A DNA stretch of 64,000 nt from Flavobacterium sp. N502536. Lineage in GTDB: Bacteria; Bacteroidota; Bacteroidia; Flavobacteriales; Flavobacteriaceae. This document shows, piece by piece, positions 1 through 9,261 of this stretch (position 1 is the stretch's first letter; every line of letters starts with the position of its first letter). Under the pieces are notes generated by a model. That model was not told the origin of the DNA. It did not search any database and saw only the letters and a program-made list of their open reading frames with translations. The position numbers and the translations under genes are program-made. The stretch spans positions 1,550,001 to 1,614,000 of the forward strand of contig NZ_CP110011.1 in the NCBI RefSeq assembly GCF_025947345.1, read 5' to 3'.

Positions 1-341
1 CTTCCTCCAGTATTACCTACCGCTCTTGTAAACGATGCGATAACTTCATTTGTATCCGTATTAAAGGAATTCGAAACCTGGAACTTAGAAGTGGGATTTA
101 AAACCCCGACACCTACATTTCCATTTTCTATTCTCATAACATTACTACCTGTCCAATCACCAAAACGGATACCGCCAAACCAATGCAAATCCAAACCGGA
201 TGATCCAGGAACAGCAAAAGTGTCAATTTTGTAATTAGCAGGATCTCCAAACCCCACTATTGGCAAACCCTGGCTATACAAAGACGAAGCTTGTAATAAT
301 ACCAGCAACACCGCAATCTTTCTTAAACTTAATAAACTCAT
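1..341 (-). CDS. Secreted tail-fibre-like protein, 5' part only
   Basis: Reading the minus strand from the ATG ending at 341 gives about 113 residues with no stop before the window edge, so only the N-terminus is here. It begins with a signal peptide (MSLLSLRKIAVLLVLLQASSLYSQ), followed by a Gly/Asn-rich stretch that includes 'ENGNVGVGVLNPTSKFQVSN'. That phrase is typical of the head-repeat segment seen in many Flavobacterium secreted proteins that often end in an S74-type chaperone or tail-fibre domain. The family assignment rests on this phrase alone, because the diagnostic C-terminus lies outside the window. Confidence 0.7.
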   Translation of the reverse strand, partial: MSLLSLRKIAVLLVLLQASSLYSQGLPIVGFGDPANYKIDTFAVPGSSGLDLHWFGGIRFGDWTGSNVMRIENGNVGVGVLNPTSKFQVSNSFNTDTNEVIASFTRAVGNTGG

Positions 342-483
342 ACAAATTCTTTTTATTTATACTTTTTCTTACTCTCAAATCACTCTCCATAAACTTCTAT
401 CAGCTAGAACAAAATATTAGTCGAACTCTCTTTACTATAGAATTATGAAAACAATGGAAAAACAAGAACAACCATCTCTTCAA

Positions 484-999
484 TTAAAATTCAACTCTAA
501 TACCTATTTGATTTGCACTAGCTATTAAAATAGTTTTGGGAGCTGATTTATGATTTTCTACCAAACCGTCATTGTTTTTCGCAATGGCGGATTTAATTTT
601 TTTCGGATATCCAATTTTAATAGGGATCTAAGCGATAATCATTGCACCTCCAATAATCGCGGCTGTAAAACTGGTACGCTCAGATTTAATTGAAGGATTA
701 TATCCATTTCCCGGATATGATGTGGTACTATTATCTGTGTTCATTCCTATGATTACGTTTGTTACGACAAGACCTGCCCCTCCATAAAGAAAAACATTTC
801 CCCATGTTTTCTTGCTCCTTCCGGTATTATAAAGAGCCAATGCTTCTGGATTATTATCTAGATAAGCACGAACCACATTGGATGAAAGTTTTTTGTTTTC
901 GGTATCGTTGTAAACCACTCCACCGCTTCTATAACTTAGTTGTTGCGAGAATACCGATACGGATACTACTAAAAATAGACTGGTAAGAAATACTTTCAT
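484..999 (-). pseudogene. Small secreted protein interrupted by an in-frame TAG
   Basis: The gene starts at 999 with signal peptide MKVFLTSLFLVVSVSVFSQQ and reads for 123 residues, with two hydrophobic segments (WGNVFLYGGAGLVVTNVIIG and FTAAIIGGAMIIA), to a TAG at 628-630. The same frame then stays open for 47 more codons (IPIKIGYPKKIKSAI... to ...GIRVEF) before TAA at 484-486. From memory, related Flavobacterium proteins continue through an 'IPIKIG-KKIKKAI' basic stretch to a short C-terminal strand, so the full product was probably 171 residues. The break is a single stop codon with no frame change: a nonsense mutation or a base-call error. Function unknown; probably membrane- or envelope-associated. 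Confidence 0.75.
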
Positions 1000-1314
1000 G
1001 ATCTTGATATTTATAATTATTTATATGTGCCTATGTTGTAAACACAAAAGATATCTCTACACTAAAAGGTCTTCTTCTTAAAAATTACGATTGGCTCGAA
1101 GTTCCTTATATGGACGAACTGTTTCCTGTTCTTTTTATAAATCTTATGTTCTTTCAAAACTTACTATTACGAAGTCAGGAGACTTCGCAGAGCGGGGCGA
1201 GTGTCCCATTCGCGGACAAAACATCAAAATCAATCCATTCTCTTTTAGAATCATCAACTCCTCATATTTATACATATTTATTTTTTCAATTTCAGGAACT
1301 AACTTTATATGCAT
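1000..1314. other. Spacer with GC-rich hairpins, no gene
   Basis: I see no convincing coding region on either strand. Between about 1171 and 1220 lies a GC-rich island in AT-rich DNA. It starts with the perfect hairpin GAAGTC-AGGA-GACTTC and continues with a gggcgagtgtccc-type palindrome. A second GC-rich patch (about 1319-1345, 'gagcgggaggcttgcgccag') overlaps the 3' end of the next gene. Both look like mobile or dispersed repeat pieces that collect around RHS loci; that origin is inference. Confidence 0.4.
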
Positions 1315-1890
1315 TCACGAGCGGGAGGCTTGCGCCAGCAGGAGGACTTTATTAGTACTTATTTGTCCTCTAAAAATCATGTAATTTTCTTTACGTATTC
1401 TATTAAGAATCTTCTTTTTCTTGATGTTTAAAAACCCTGATTGATATAAATCTAAACTAATACTTAAATTACTAAGTGAAATCATTTTCATTTTTAGTCC
1501 TATCTTTTCTCCTTCTGTCAAGAAATCGTCTAAACAAAAACTAATTATTTCACTAGTATTTCTTTTGATAAAAAAAACATCATATTTTTTAATATTCTTA
1601 TTTCGCTCTGTCAATTTTTCAAATTTAACTACTGATATTCTTGTTACAACAGAATCATTTTCAAATACATTAACTTTTGTGTAAGAGCTGGAAGAAAAAT
1701 CGGGAGCCTTATCCTCAAAAGTAAAATTTTTATTAATCACATAATTTTCATTCGAATTATTATTGATTTTTAAAGTTAAAATTACTTTATTATCAGTTGT
1801 TGTTTTCGCATTTAGCAGTTCGATTTTAACATCCTGACAATAATTAAAATTGAAAAAACTTAAAAAAAATATTAAAAGTATAGCTCTCAT
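1315..1890 (-). CDS. Small secreted protein directly downstream of the RHS gene
   Basis: 191 residues beginning with a clear signal peptide (MRAILLIFFLSFFNFNYCQ), followed by a beta-rich, Asn/Lys-rich domain with no family that I recognise. Its ATG lies 5 bases after the RHS stop codon, so the two are almost certainly co-transcribed. This is the position where immunity genes sit behind polymorphic toxins, but an exported immunity protein would need a periplasmic target; the role is inference. The last residues (VLLLAQASRS) are encoded by a GC-rich patch unlike the rest of the gene, so the native C-terminus may have been replaced by a repeat. Confidence 0.7.
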   Translation of the reverse strand: MRAILLIFFLSFFNFNYCQDVKIELLNAKTTTDNKVILTLKINNNSNENYVINKNFTFEDKAPDFSSSSYTKVNVFENDSVVTRISVVKFEKLTERNKNIKKYDVFFIKRNTSEIISFCLDDFLTEGEKIGLKMKMISLSNLSISLDLYQSGFLNIKKKKILNRIRKENYMIFRGQISTNKVLLLAQASRS

Positions 1891-1895
1891 AATTT

Positions 1896-4800
1896 CTATT
1901 TATTTAATTGATTTCTCCAATAATTCACTTGACCCACACCATCTGGAGCACCATATTTAAAATTCCAAGAATAATGAACACTATACTCTTCTTGATTTCT
2001 TTGTAGTCTTGATTGGCTAGACCAAGTTTGATAATTCATATCACAATTATAAACTACGTGTGATAATTCCGCACCATATGTATAAACAAAATCTAAATTC
2101 GTTTTTATTCTACTTGATGATAATGATATTGTGTATTTACCATTAGAATTCATTTCTGTTGTTCCCGAAGCCTCTTGCCCGTATTCATTATACAAACTTT
2201 CAGCCACTTCCAAATCTCCTAATTTACTTAATGCTTGTTTGAACACACTGCGCAATTCATCTACAGCATTTATATTATCTATGAACTCTTGATCAGTAAA
2301 CCCAAATTTTCCGTTAGGATTTATTCCTTTCGCTTTTAGTTGTTCTTTAAAAGATTTGTTTTCCTGCATTTTATGCATTGCATGATTCAGCCCACTGACC
2401 ACAAGTCCTGTAACGGCCCCCTGCCAAAAATTACCTCCTGTTAAAGCAGCTCCTGCTCCCCCAGCAACAGTACCAAAAGCTACTGTGCCCAAATCTCCCA
2501 GATTATCACCAATGCTATTAAAACCGGTACCTGCAATACCTACGGTTTTTCCGCCAACTGTAGTCGTATTGGTTCCTCCTTGGTACAGACTACTCGCAAT
2601 ACTACTCAAAGCTCCCGCTGCAAAACCACTCCAAAATTTACCTCCTGAAATTGCCGTCATACCTCCCTGAAAAGTACCATGTGCAACTGCGCTAACCGCA
2701 GCCTTGACATAAAAATTACCAATTGTACCCGCTGCACTTCCTATTCCAAAAGTCACTGCTGCACTTGCCGCACCAATAAAAGTAGACTTAACCAAACCAC
2801 CCACACTAAAGGGTACATCAGCCAATAAAGCCGTTAAAGTATAGGTCGTTGCTGCTATAACAGCTCCTATGATTACTGCGATACCCAAACTAATTGCTTC
2901 CTCACCACTCGGATCTGTATATTTCAGTGGGTTATTGAGTACATAGCCATAACGATTGTAGTTTTGGGTATTGGACGGATCCTGTATAAAATTATCCGGC
3001 TGTAGGAAACGATGCAGTTTTGGATCGTACAAACGGCCATTCATGTTGATAATCCCTATGCTCTGCAAATGCTCGTGTCCGGTATATCCACGATCTAAAA
3101 CAGTCAACAATCCTAAATCTGTACCAGCTCCGTTTTGCACTTTTAATACCGCTCCCCAAGCATCAAAGAGTCGTTTTTCGACAATTGAACCACTGTTATC
3201 CGTTACTGCCAAGATAGTGCCCTGGTAATCTCTATGTAAATATAAATAATTTTGTGCTGTTCCATCGCTTTTTACTACAAGGGGAGCACTATAACCATCA
3301 CCCCCTATGTAAGTTACAAATTCTATAACACCGGTAGTTCTGTTTTCTTTGATTTCCATAGTCCCGTCACCCGAGTAATGTTTTCTAAGCGGACGAAGCA
3401 ATTTATCTTCTTGCCCTCCTCCATAAAACATTGTACTGCGATCGTTACCATCATTATAGGTAAAACTAAGATACTCGATATAATTTCCATCACGTCCACG
3501 TTCCTTAATAGTTGCAGGGCTCTTAAACGTATTATAAGCAATATCTAAATCCAGCTTTGGAGCTGAATTGGCACCTGTACCTCTGTTTTTATAATAATCT
3601 AATGCCTGAGTAGATAATGTAATCGAGTTATTTTGATATGTTTTTCCAGTTACAGTATAATTATAAGTCCCCAAATTGTTTTGGGTAATTTTACCTTTTG
3701 CATCGTAAGTCTGTGTTTCTTGCTGACCCTGCGCATTATTATAGGTCAGTAATCGGTCTAATTCGTCATATGTAAAGTTTTCATTCCAATTAAACAGGTT
3801 ATTCGTTCTATTGGTCAGATTCCCTCTTTTAGGTTCAAAAGCGGTTGTCAGAGTCATTACGTTCCCCGGATTGGTAACCGTTCTATCCCACTTAAACTGT
3901 GAGGCATAACCATATTGATCGTAATTATTATTTACGGCAATTCCGTTTCCTAAACTTGCATTTGTTAACTGTCCTCTTTCGTTTAGCGAATTGGTCTGCC
4001 ACAATACCTGTTGCGTAGCGTCGTCTACAATTTGCCATGCAAAACCATTCTGATAAGTATGTTTTAGCTTCTTTGAACTTGATTTACCTCCTATAGCTGC
4101 TGTTGCTGTTTCTTTATCTGCACGTCCAAATGTATCATAAGTAATTTCTTTGGTGAAAGTAGCATAAGGGGTATTCTCTATTGTTTTGCTGACTCTTTTA
4201 TAACTATCATATTCAAATGAATTGGTAATCGAATTGCCCTCCAGATTATTAACAAAAGTGCTTGTCGTTATTAAATTAGTAGCCGGATTATAAGCATAAG
4301 TCGTCTTACTGTTGGTATTATTCCCAACTATTGTTTTTTCAATTGTTTTTCCTGCGGCATCATATACGTAAGCAATTGTTCCGTTAGGTGTGGTCTCCGT
4401 TTTAATTTGTCCGAAAGCATCATAAGAATAGGTATACGTTCCGGCACTTGGATCAGTCATGGCAACTTTATTACCCCAACCGTCTATCGATATTGATACT
4501 TTGTTGCCCTGATAGTCTGACTCCTTTAATTGCCCGTTGGCGTAATATATAAAATTGACAGCTCCACCCGGATCTGTTGTCTGTGTTTTATTCCCTAAAG
4601 CATCAACTGTAATGGTTGTTACCTTACCATCATCGTTACTGGTTGTTGTTAATCCTGAATAAGATAAGCTTTGAACTTTTCCGGTATGTGATGTTATTTT
4701 TTCAGGACGCATTAAATAGTCATACTCATAAAGGGTCCATTGGCCTGGGGATGAAAAATAAGGTTCACTTTCTTTGGTTTTTCTGCCTAATCCATCATAA

Positions 4801-7800
4801 ACAACCTGCTTAGAAACCATAGTGCCTGCTACAAAACCTTTAGTTGTTGTAACCACAACCCTCCCTAATACATCATACTGTGTTACCGTTTTACCATCAG
4901 TATTAGTTGTAGTGGTGGTGGTATAACCGCCGTCAGACAACTTGTTATAAACTATAGCAGTTGTTAGAGCTGTGGATGCAGTATTTTGTGTAGTCGTGTT
5001 GATGAGTTTTCCCCAATTGTCGTAGATGTAATCGTTGACAACTCCTAAATAATCTGTAGATTTAGTAAGCTGGCCTAAAGTATTATAAACGAAATTCGTC
5101 ACAAAACCCTGATGGTCTGTTTTTTTGACTACAAATCGTTTCGTACTATCGTATTCATCAGTAATCGTTCTCGCTGCCGGTGGAGACGGGGCTCCCGGAG
5201 CACTTACTGTTTTTGTCAATAAATTCCCTATTGCATCATAACTCATATCCTCTATAATTGGATAGGTATTATGTCCTTTCTTTTCAGATCTTGTTAAATT
5301 TGATCCGGTGTAAGTATACTTTTCCTCAGAAGTGCGATTATCACCTGTATAAACCGTCTTCGAAGAATTGATCTTTTTAGGACGTCCTACATAATAAGCG
5401 TTACCAACTCCAGTAGGATTATTATCGTATTCGGTATCCACCGTAGTAGTTCCCTGCAAAGTGGCAGCGCTATACTGCTTTGAAACTTTTCTAACTTCTA
5501 AACCAAAGTAATTAGTACTTTGAACGGTTCCGTCATAAGTAAAAGAAGTTTCATTCTTCACTCCTGTCAAATGATCAACAGTAGTTTGTTTGGTAAGCAA
5601 AACATTATAAACACTCCCGTTTGAATTTGGAGCACTTCCACCTTGAGAAGCTGTTGTGGGAGAAGCTGTAAACTTGCTATTATTATTGGCACTGGCAATA
5701 AATCCAGGCTTTAGGATTATTTCTGGTGCCTGATAAACGACTGCTACATCATCATTTACTTTTGACAAGGCAATTATAGAACCGCTGGCTTTATAAGTCT
5801 GCCCGACGGTAACGGGGTCCTGTATCGTAATTGTATTTGGAATGGTACGCGACGAGACAGCATCACCACCCCCTTCTGTGTAAACGGCGAATTCATTTGT
5901 TTTTGTACTCAGTAAATTACTTGGCGTACTATTAAACACAGTGCTTCCATCAGTACTAGTCCAGGTAATGGTATTAGCCCCCTTTAGAGTAACATCATTA
6001 AACTGTGTGGTCCATATTTTAGCATCGCCGCTATTTAAATACCAACTGCTTCTGGTGGTTTTAACAAACCCAACTGTTCCCAAATTGAAATTAGACACAT
6101 AACCTCTGTACCTAAAATCCTGGTATTTAGACACCCCATTGATTGTTGCCGTAAGTTTAGCAACCAAATAAGCTCCAGAATTCCTTATAATCTCAATGTT
6201 AGGATAATTTACTCCATTCTCTGAAGAATAAAAATCAGTTGAAGAATTTCCAAAACTGCTGTTTGCAGCTTCCATTGGTTTATACTCGATGCTTTGTTTT
6301 ATGTTTCCTCTTGATTCTGTTACGCTTATCAATCTGTTTTCGGTATCAACATTTTTATTGAACTGGTAATATTCCACAATATTACTTTTTGCCCTTACAA
6401 ATACTAAATCGGTATTAGCACCATCATATCTGTAATTTGAAGCCAAAGGGATTCCCAAAACCGGGGAAGCATTTCTATAAATACCAGAATCATACGTTTG
6501 TGTAAACCCCGAAACGCTTCTTTTTCCGATATTATTTGTAAATGCTGATATTGCCCACTCAGAATCGTGATTATTAATTTTTCCCTTAACTTTAAAATAT
6601 TTCCTCCATACCCGTACTAAATCAGATTTCCCATCACCATTAATATCCATCGCATAATAACTGCTATAATGAACCTGTTCATCATAGGGATACCTTTCGC
6701 TATTCGTATCTGGACGATACTCCACTATATCATGAGATTCTTTTATAAAAAAATCCCCTTTTGCTGGATTTGGATTACTGTAGTAAATATGCCACTTTAC
6801 GTCACCCTTACCTCCTTCAGAATCAGGAATCATAATATCTGTTTTTCCATCCCCATTGTAATCACCAAAGAGAATTTGCTTACTGGCCGAATATTTATCA
6901 AGTATACCTGAACCTAGAACCTCAAGCTCTATCCAGGGAGCAGTAGTTAACTGCTTAAAACTAATAATTTTATAAGTTTTATCCGTATTAACTAAAAGTA
7001 TATCTGATTTTCCGTCACCGTTGAAGTCAGCTATATGTTTTTTATCTCCGTTTAAAATTGCACTATTTTGAAGACTTACAAATCCTCTTGAACCTAAAAC
7101 GGAAGAAGCATTTGGGTCTAAGTCTAGAAGAAAGAATTTTCTTGGCACATCAGTTTTATAATATGTAAAACAAGAATAATCGGAATATCCTTCTCCGACA
7201 TAAAAATGTTCCGTTTTAACAAAATAATACTTCTCATTAATTGTGCTAGAAATTAAAACTTCACTGATCCCATTACCATCAAAATCCCCTTCAAAATATT
7301 CATTTGAACTTTTTAACTTTGCATCCTCTTGCTCGCAGTCATAAAAGATTGCAACACCTGCACTACTATTTTCATTAAAAATCTGGTCAATATTTAAGCT
7401 TTGATCGTAAGTTGCTCTGTTATCAAATTCTACTATTTTATTTTGATCCAAAGTAACTGTCCCAGAATTCATATTGTAAACTCTAAAAAATAAAGAATTG
7501 ATAGTCGCTCCAATTGAAACTACGGATTGAAATTGATTTATCTTATTATTTTTAATTGTTGTTGCTCCAAAAGTTGTTTTTGATGAGGCATCAAAAGGCA
7601 ATGCAACAGGAACATTACCTGTACTTCCATTAAATAAATTAGTATAGATCTTATTTTTTGCTACAAAATCCAACCTACCATCTCCATCAAAATCACCTGC
7701 TAATTGTGCTTCATCAAAATCAAGGTTGTTAATGTATGGTTTTTCTATTTTTGTAGTAGAGGCAGTTGTTTTATCATATTCAAAAACGACAGGATTTGAG

Positions 7801-8672
7801 GGTTCTCCCTGCGCATTAATTTCCTGAATTTCTTTTACTCTTTGATAGCCAAAAGAATCTTCTGTATGCATTAGTGCATATGTTCTAAATGTCGCATTAT
7901 TTGCATAGACTGTAATATTTTTTAATATCTGAGTAGCATATAACGAATTACCTTTCAAAAAATCACGTTCAACGCGAGCGGCTTCTTCATAATTAAAACT
8001 GATTTTATTCTGAGTAGCAATTCCTGCAATTGTATTTCCACTAAAAGCAATATTGTCTATATACAACTGATTTGTACCAGCGTAGGCAATCGTCTTATAA
8101 TTATAATCTATAAAATTACCATTCACATCTTCATAGTGAACAATGTACCAAGCATTTAACGAAACTGAATTTTGTAAACTTCCAGAGCCTTTAGAACCGT
8201 ACCAGCTTCGTGATCCATCGGGAGCTGTGACAATAAAATAAACAGTCGCACCTTCTATTTTTAGTTCGATTTTGGTATTGCTTTTATATTCTGTTTCATA
8301 AGTAGAACCACTTGCCCAGTATGTTCCCGTTTTTATCAAAAGTCTCTGACCATCTAACGCTAACTTATCATTATCATCAAAATCAACTCCGTCAACAAAA
8401 CCATCAATATCGCGACGAGTAGAGATTCGGCTTACAGCCGAGATACTATTAATACTCCAGCCTTGTCCGGCAATACCGCCTCTAACACCGCTGCTATAGG
8501 TAAGATTAATTATAGGTGCAACACTTTTTATACTTGGAGGAGTAGCAATAGGCAAACTGTATGTTGCTGTACCTGCTGTCGAAATTTGTAATTCTCCTTT
8601 GGTATCTGTGAAATTTTGAGAAAAAGTTAAATTTGTAATTATAATTAAAATGAAAAGGTAAAATTGCTTCAT
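1896..8672 (-). CDS. SpvB/FG-GAP/RHS-repeat giant secreted protein (polymorphic toxin-like)
   Basis: The start chosen is the ATG at 8670-8672, which opens a signal peptide (MKQFYLFILIIITNLTFSQ), giving 2258 residues; an upstream in-frame ATG would only add a charged non-signal extension. Order of domains: an SpvB/TcB-like N-terminus ('YSLPIATPP', 'GGIAGQGWSINSIS'); five FG-GAP/VCBS repeats with calcium-loop DxDGDG motifs near residues 324, 462, 549, 604 and 676; many RHS/YD repeats from about 1040 to 1790; the RHS core ending 'RLYDPKLHRFLQPDN...DPSGE' near 1890-1920; a Gly/Ala-rich hydrophobic stretch to about 2090; and a unique tip of about 165 residues. The tip contains 'YGAELSHVVYN', faintly like a zincin helix, but no HExxH is present. 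Such shells usually enclose and deliver their C-terminal tip. The gene follows the T9SS-sorted gene by 7 bases. The tip's toxicity is inferred. Confidence 0.88.
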   Translation of the reverse strand: MKQFYLFILIIITNLTFSQNFTDTKGELQISTAGTATYSLPIATPPSIKSVAPIINLTYSSGVRGGIAGQGWSINSISAVSRISTRRDIDGFVDGVDFDDNDKLALDGQRLLIKTGTYWASGSTYETEYKSNTKIELKIEGATVYFIVTAPDGSRSWYGSKGSGSLQNSVSLNAWYIVHYEDVNGNFIDYNYKTIAYAGTNQLYIDNIAFSGNTIAGIATQNKISFNYEEAARVERDFLKGNSLYATQILKNITVYANNATFRTYALMHTEDSFGYQRVKEIQEINAQGEPSNPVVFEYDKTTASTTKIEKPYINNLDFDEAQLAGDFDGDGRLDFVAKNKIYTNLFNGSTGNVPVALPFDASSKTTFGATTIKNNKINQFQSVVSIGATINSLFFRVYNMNSGTVTLDQNKIVEFDNRATYDQSLNIDQIFNENSSAGVAIFYDCEQEDAKLKSSNEYFEGDFDGNGISEVLISSTINEKYYFVKTEHFYVGEGYSDYSCFTYYKTDVPRKFFLLDLDPNASSVLGSRGFVSLQNSAILNGDKKHIADFNGDGKSDILLVNTDKTYKIISFKQLTTAPWIELEVLGSGILDKYSASKQILFGDYNGDGKTDIMIPDSEGGKGDVKWHIYYSNPNPAKGDFFIKESHDIVEYRPDTNSERYPYDEQVHYSSYYAMDINGDGKSDLVRVWRKYFKVKGKINNHDSEWAISAFTNNIGKRSVSGFTQTYDSGIYRNASPVLGIPLASNYRYDGANTDLVFVRAKSNIVEYYQFNKNVDTENRLISVTESRGNIKQSIEYKPMEAANSSFGNSSTDFYSSENGVNYPNIEIIRNSGAYLVAKLTATINGVSKYQDFRYRGYVSNFNLGTVGFVKTTRSSWYLNSGDAKIWTTQFNDVTLKGANTITWTSTDGSTVFNSTPSNLLSTKTNEFAVYTEGGGDAVSSRTIPNTITIQDPVTVGQTYKASGSIIALSKVNDDVAVVYQAPEIILKPGFIASANNNSKFTASPTTASQGGSAPNSNGSVYNVLLTKQTTVDHLTGVKNETSFTYDGTVQSTNYFGLEVRKVSKQYSAATLQGTTTVDTEYDNNPTGVGNAYYVGRPKKINSSKTVYTGDNRTSEEKYTYTGSNLTRSEKKGHNTYPIIEDMSYDAIGNLLTKTVSAPGAPSPPAARTITDEYDSTKRFVVKKTDHQGFVTNFVYNTLGQLTKSTDYLGVVNDYIYDNWGKLINTTTQNTASTALTTAIVYNKLSDGGYTTTTTTNTDGKTVTQYDVLGRVVVTTTKGFVAGTMVSKQVVYDGLGRKTKESEPYFSSPGQWTLYEYDYLMRPEKITSHTGKVQSLSYSGLTTTSNDDGKVTTITVDALGNKTQTTDPGGAVNFIYYANGQLKESDYQGNKVSISIDGWGNKVAMTDPSAGTYTYSYDAFGQIKTETTPNGTIAYVYDAAGKTIEKTIVGNNTNSKTTYAYNPATNLITTSTFVNNLEGNSITNSFEYDSYKRVSKTIENTPYATFTKEITYDTFGRADKETATAAIGGKSSSKKLKHTYQNGFAWQIVDDATQQVLWQTNSLNERGQLTNASLGNGIAVNNNYDQYGYASQFKWDRTVTNPGNVMTLTTAFEPKRGNLTNRTNNLFNWNENFTYDELDRLLTYNNAQGQQETQTYDAKGKITQNNLGTYNYTVTGKTYQNNSITLSTQALDYYKNRGTGANSAPKLDLDIAYNTFKSPATIKERGRDGNYIEYLSFTYNDGNDRSTMFYGGGQEDKLLRPLRKHYSGDGTMEIKENRTTGVIEFVTYIGGDGYSAPLVVKSDGTAQNYLYLHRDYQGTILAVTDNSGSIVEKRLFDAWGAVLKVQNGAGTDLGLLTVLDRGYTGHEHLQSIGIINMNGRLYDPKLHRFLQPDNFIQDPSNTQNYNRYGYVLNNPLKYTDPSGEEAISLGIAVIIGAVIAATTYTLTALLADVPFSVGGLVKSTFIGAASAAVTFGIGSAAGTIGNFYVKAAVSAVAHGTFQGGMTAISGGKFWSGFAAGALSSIASSLYQGGTNTTTVGGKTVGIAGTGFNSIGDNLGDLGTVAFGTVAGGAGAALTGGNFWQGAVTGLVVSGLNHAMHKMQENKSFKEQLKAKGINPNGKFGFTDQEFIDNINAVDELRSVFKQALSKLGDLEVAESLYNEYGQEASGTTEMNSNGKYTISLSSSRIKTNLDFVYTYGAELSHVVYNCDMNYQTWSSQSRLQRNQEEYSVHYSWNFKYGAPDGVGQVNYWRNQLNK

Positions 8673-8679
8673 ATGATTT

Positions 8680-9135
8680 TTATTGCTTGATGATTTTGAT
8701 CGATTTCTCTCCTCCGTCTTTATAGGAAAGTAAAACAAGATAAACACCTCCAGGGTAATTCTGAAAAGGAATATTTAAACTATTCATTCTTTCGTTTCCT
8801 TGGTAAGTCTGCAGTATCTGTCCCACCATATTATACACCTGAACAGAAGTCACATAATTCTCTTCGCCTAATTGCCATTGCAGAAAAAGTTCTTCTTTAA
8901 CGGGATTTGGATAATAGGATATCACATCTTCCGGCGAAAACTTTAACAAATCATCCTCAGTTAACGCCTCAATTTCTTTAACGTCTTCTACCTTCTTAGC
9001 AGATTGTGAGCAGCCCGACAAACAAAGTTCTCTTATAATTTGATTCCCTGCTGCATCATAATTAAAAGTAATTTTTTGCTGTGCAGTGGCCAATAAACAA
9101 AATTGAAGACCAATAAAAAGTAATAGTTTTTTCAT
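8680..9135 (-). CDS. T9SS type A sorting-domain protein with an RHS-like motif
   Basis: 151 residues from the ATG at 9133-9135, which opens the signal peptide MKKLLLFIGLQFCLLATAQQ. Immediately after it comes 'FNYDAAGNQI', the YD/RHS repeat signature, then a short Glu-rich linker and a C-terminal domain 'YYPNPVKEELFLQW...VYNMVGQ...GGVYLVLL' that matches the type IX secretion sorting domain. It leads the operon whose next gene is the giant RHS protein. It looks like a minimal RHS fragment fused to a secretion signal, perhaps anchoring or escorting the large protein; that partnership is inference from adjacency and the shared motif. A well-formed promoter precedes it. Confidence 0.85.
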   Translation of the reverse strand: MKKLLLFIGLQFCLLATAQQKITFNYDAAGNQIIRELCLSGCSQSAKKVEDVKEIEALTEDDLLKFSPEDVISYYPNPVKEELFLQWQLGEENYVTSVQVYNMVGQILQTYQGNERMNSLNIPFQNYPGGVYLVLLSYKDGGEKSIKIIKQ

Positions 9136-9160
9136 AGAATCGCTTTTAACGAATTTTTTG

Positions 9161-9191
9161 CAAATATAGAACCGCAATCCCCTTCCTACAA
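9161..9191 (-). promoter_or_regulatory. Bacteroidota promoter for the T9SS/RHS operon
   Basis: On the minus strand TTG (complement of 9189-9191) is followed after 20 bases by TATATTTG (complement of 9161-9168), matching the TTG-N(17-23)-TAnnTTTG consensus of the Bacteroidota primary sigma factor. It lies about 25 bases before the ATG at 9135, which supports that start over a longer upstream one. Confidence 0.7.
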
Positions 9192-9200
9192 AAAATAACC

Positions 9201-9232
9201 AAAAAAAAATGCAAGACCTAAGTCTCGCATTT
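9201..9232 (-). terminator. Rho-independent terminator of the glmS operon
   Basis: On the minus strand AAATGC-GAGAC-TTAG-GTCTT-GCATTT forms a hairpin followed by a run of T. It lies about 30 bases past the glmS stop and just before the promoter of the next operon. Confidence 0.75.
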
Positions 9233-9261
9233 CTAAACACTTATATATTTTAAATAAAAAT

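Noticed and set aside
260..448. Plus-strand open frame of 62 codons near the window start
   Set aside because: It is the antisense of the signal-peptide region of the partial secreted protein and its upstream spacer, with no sign of selection.
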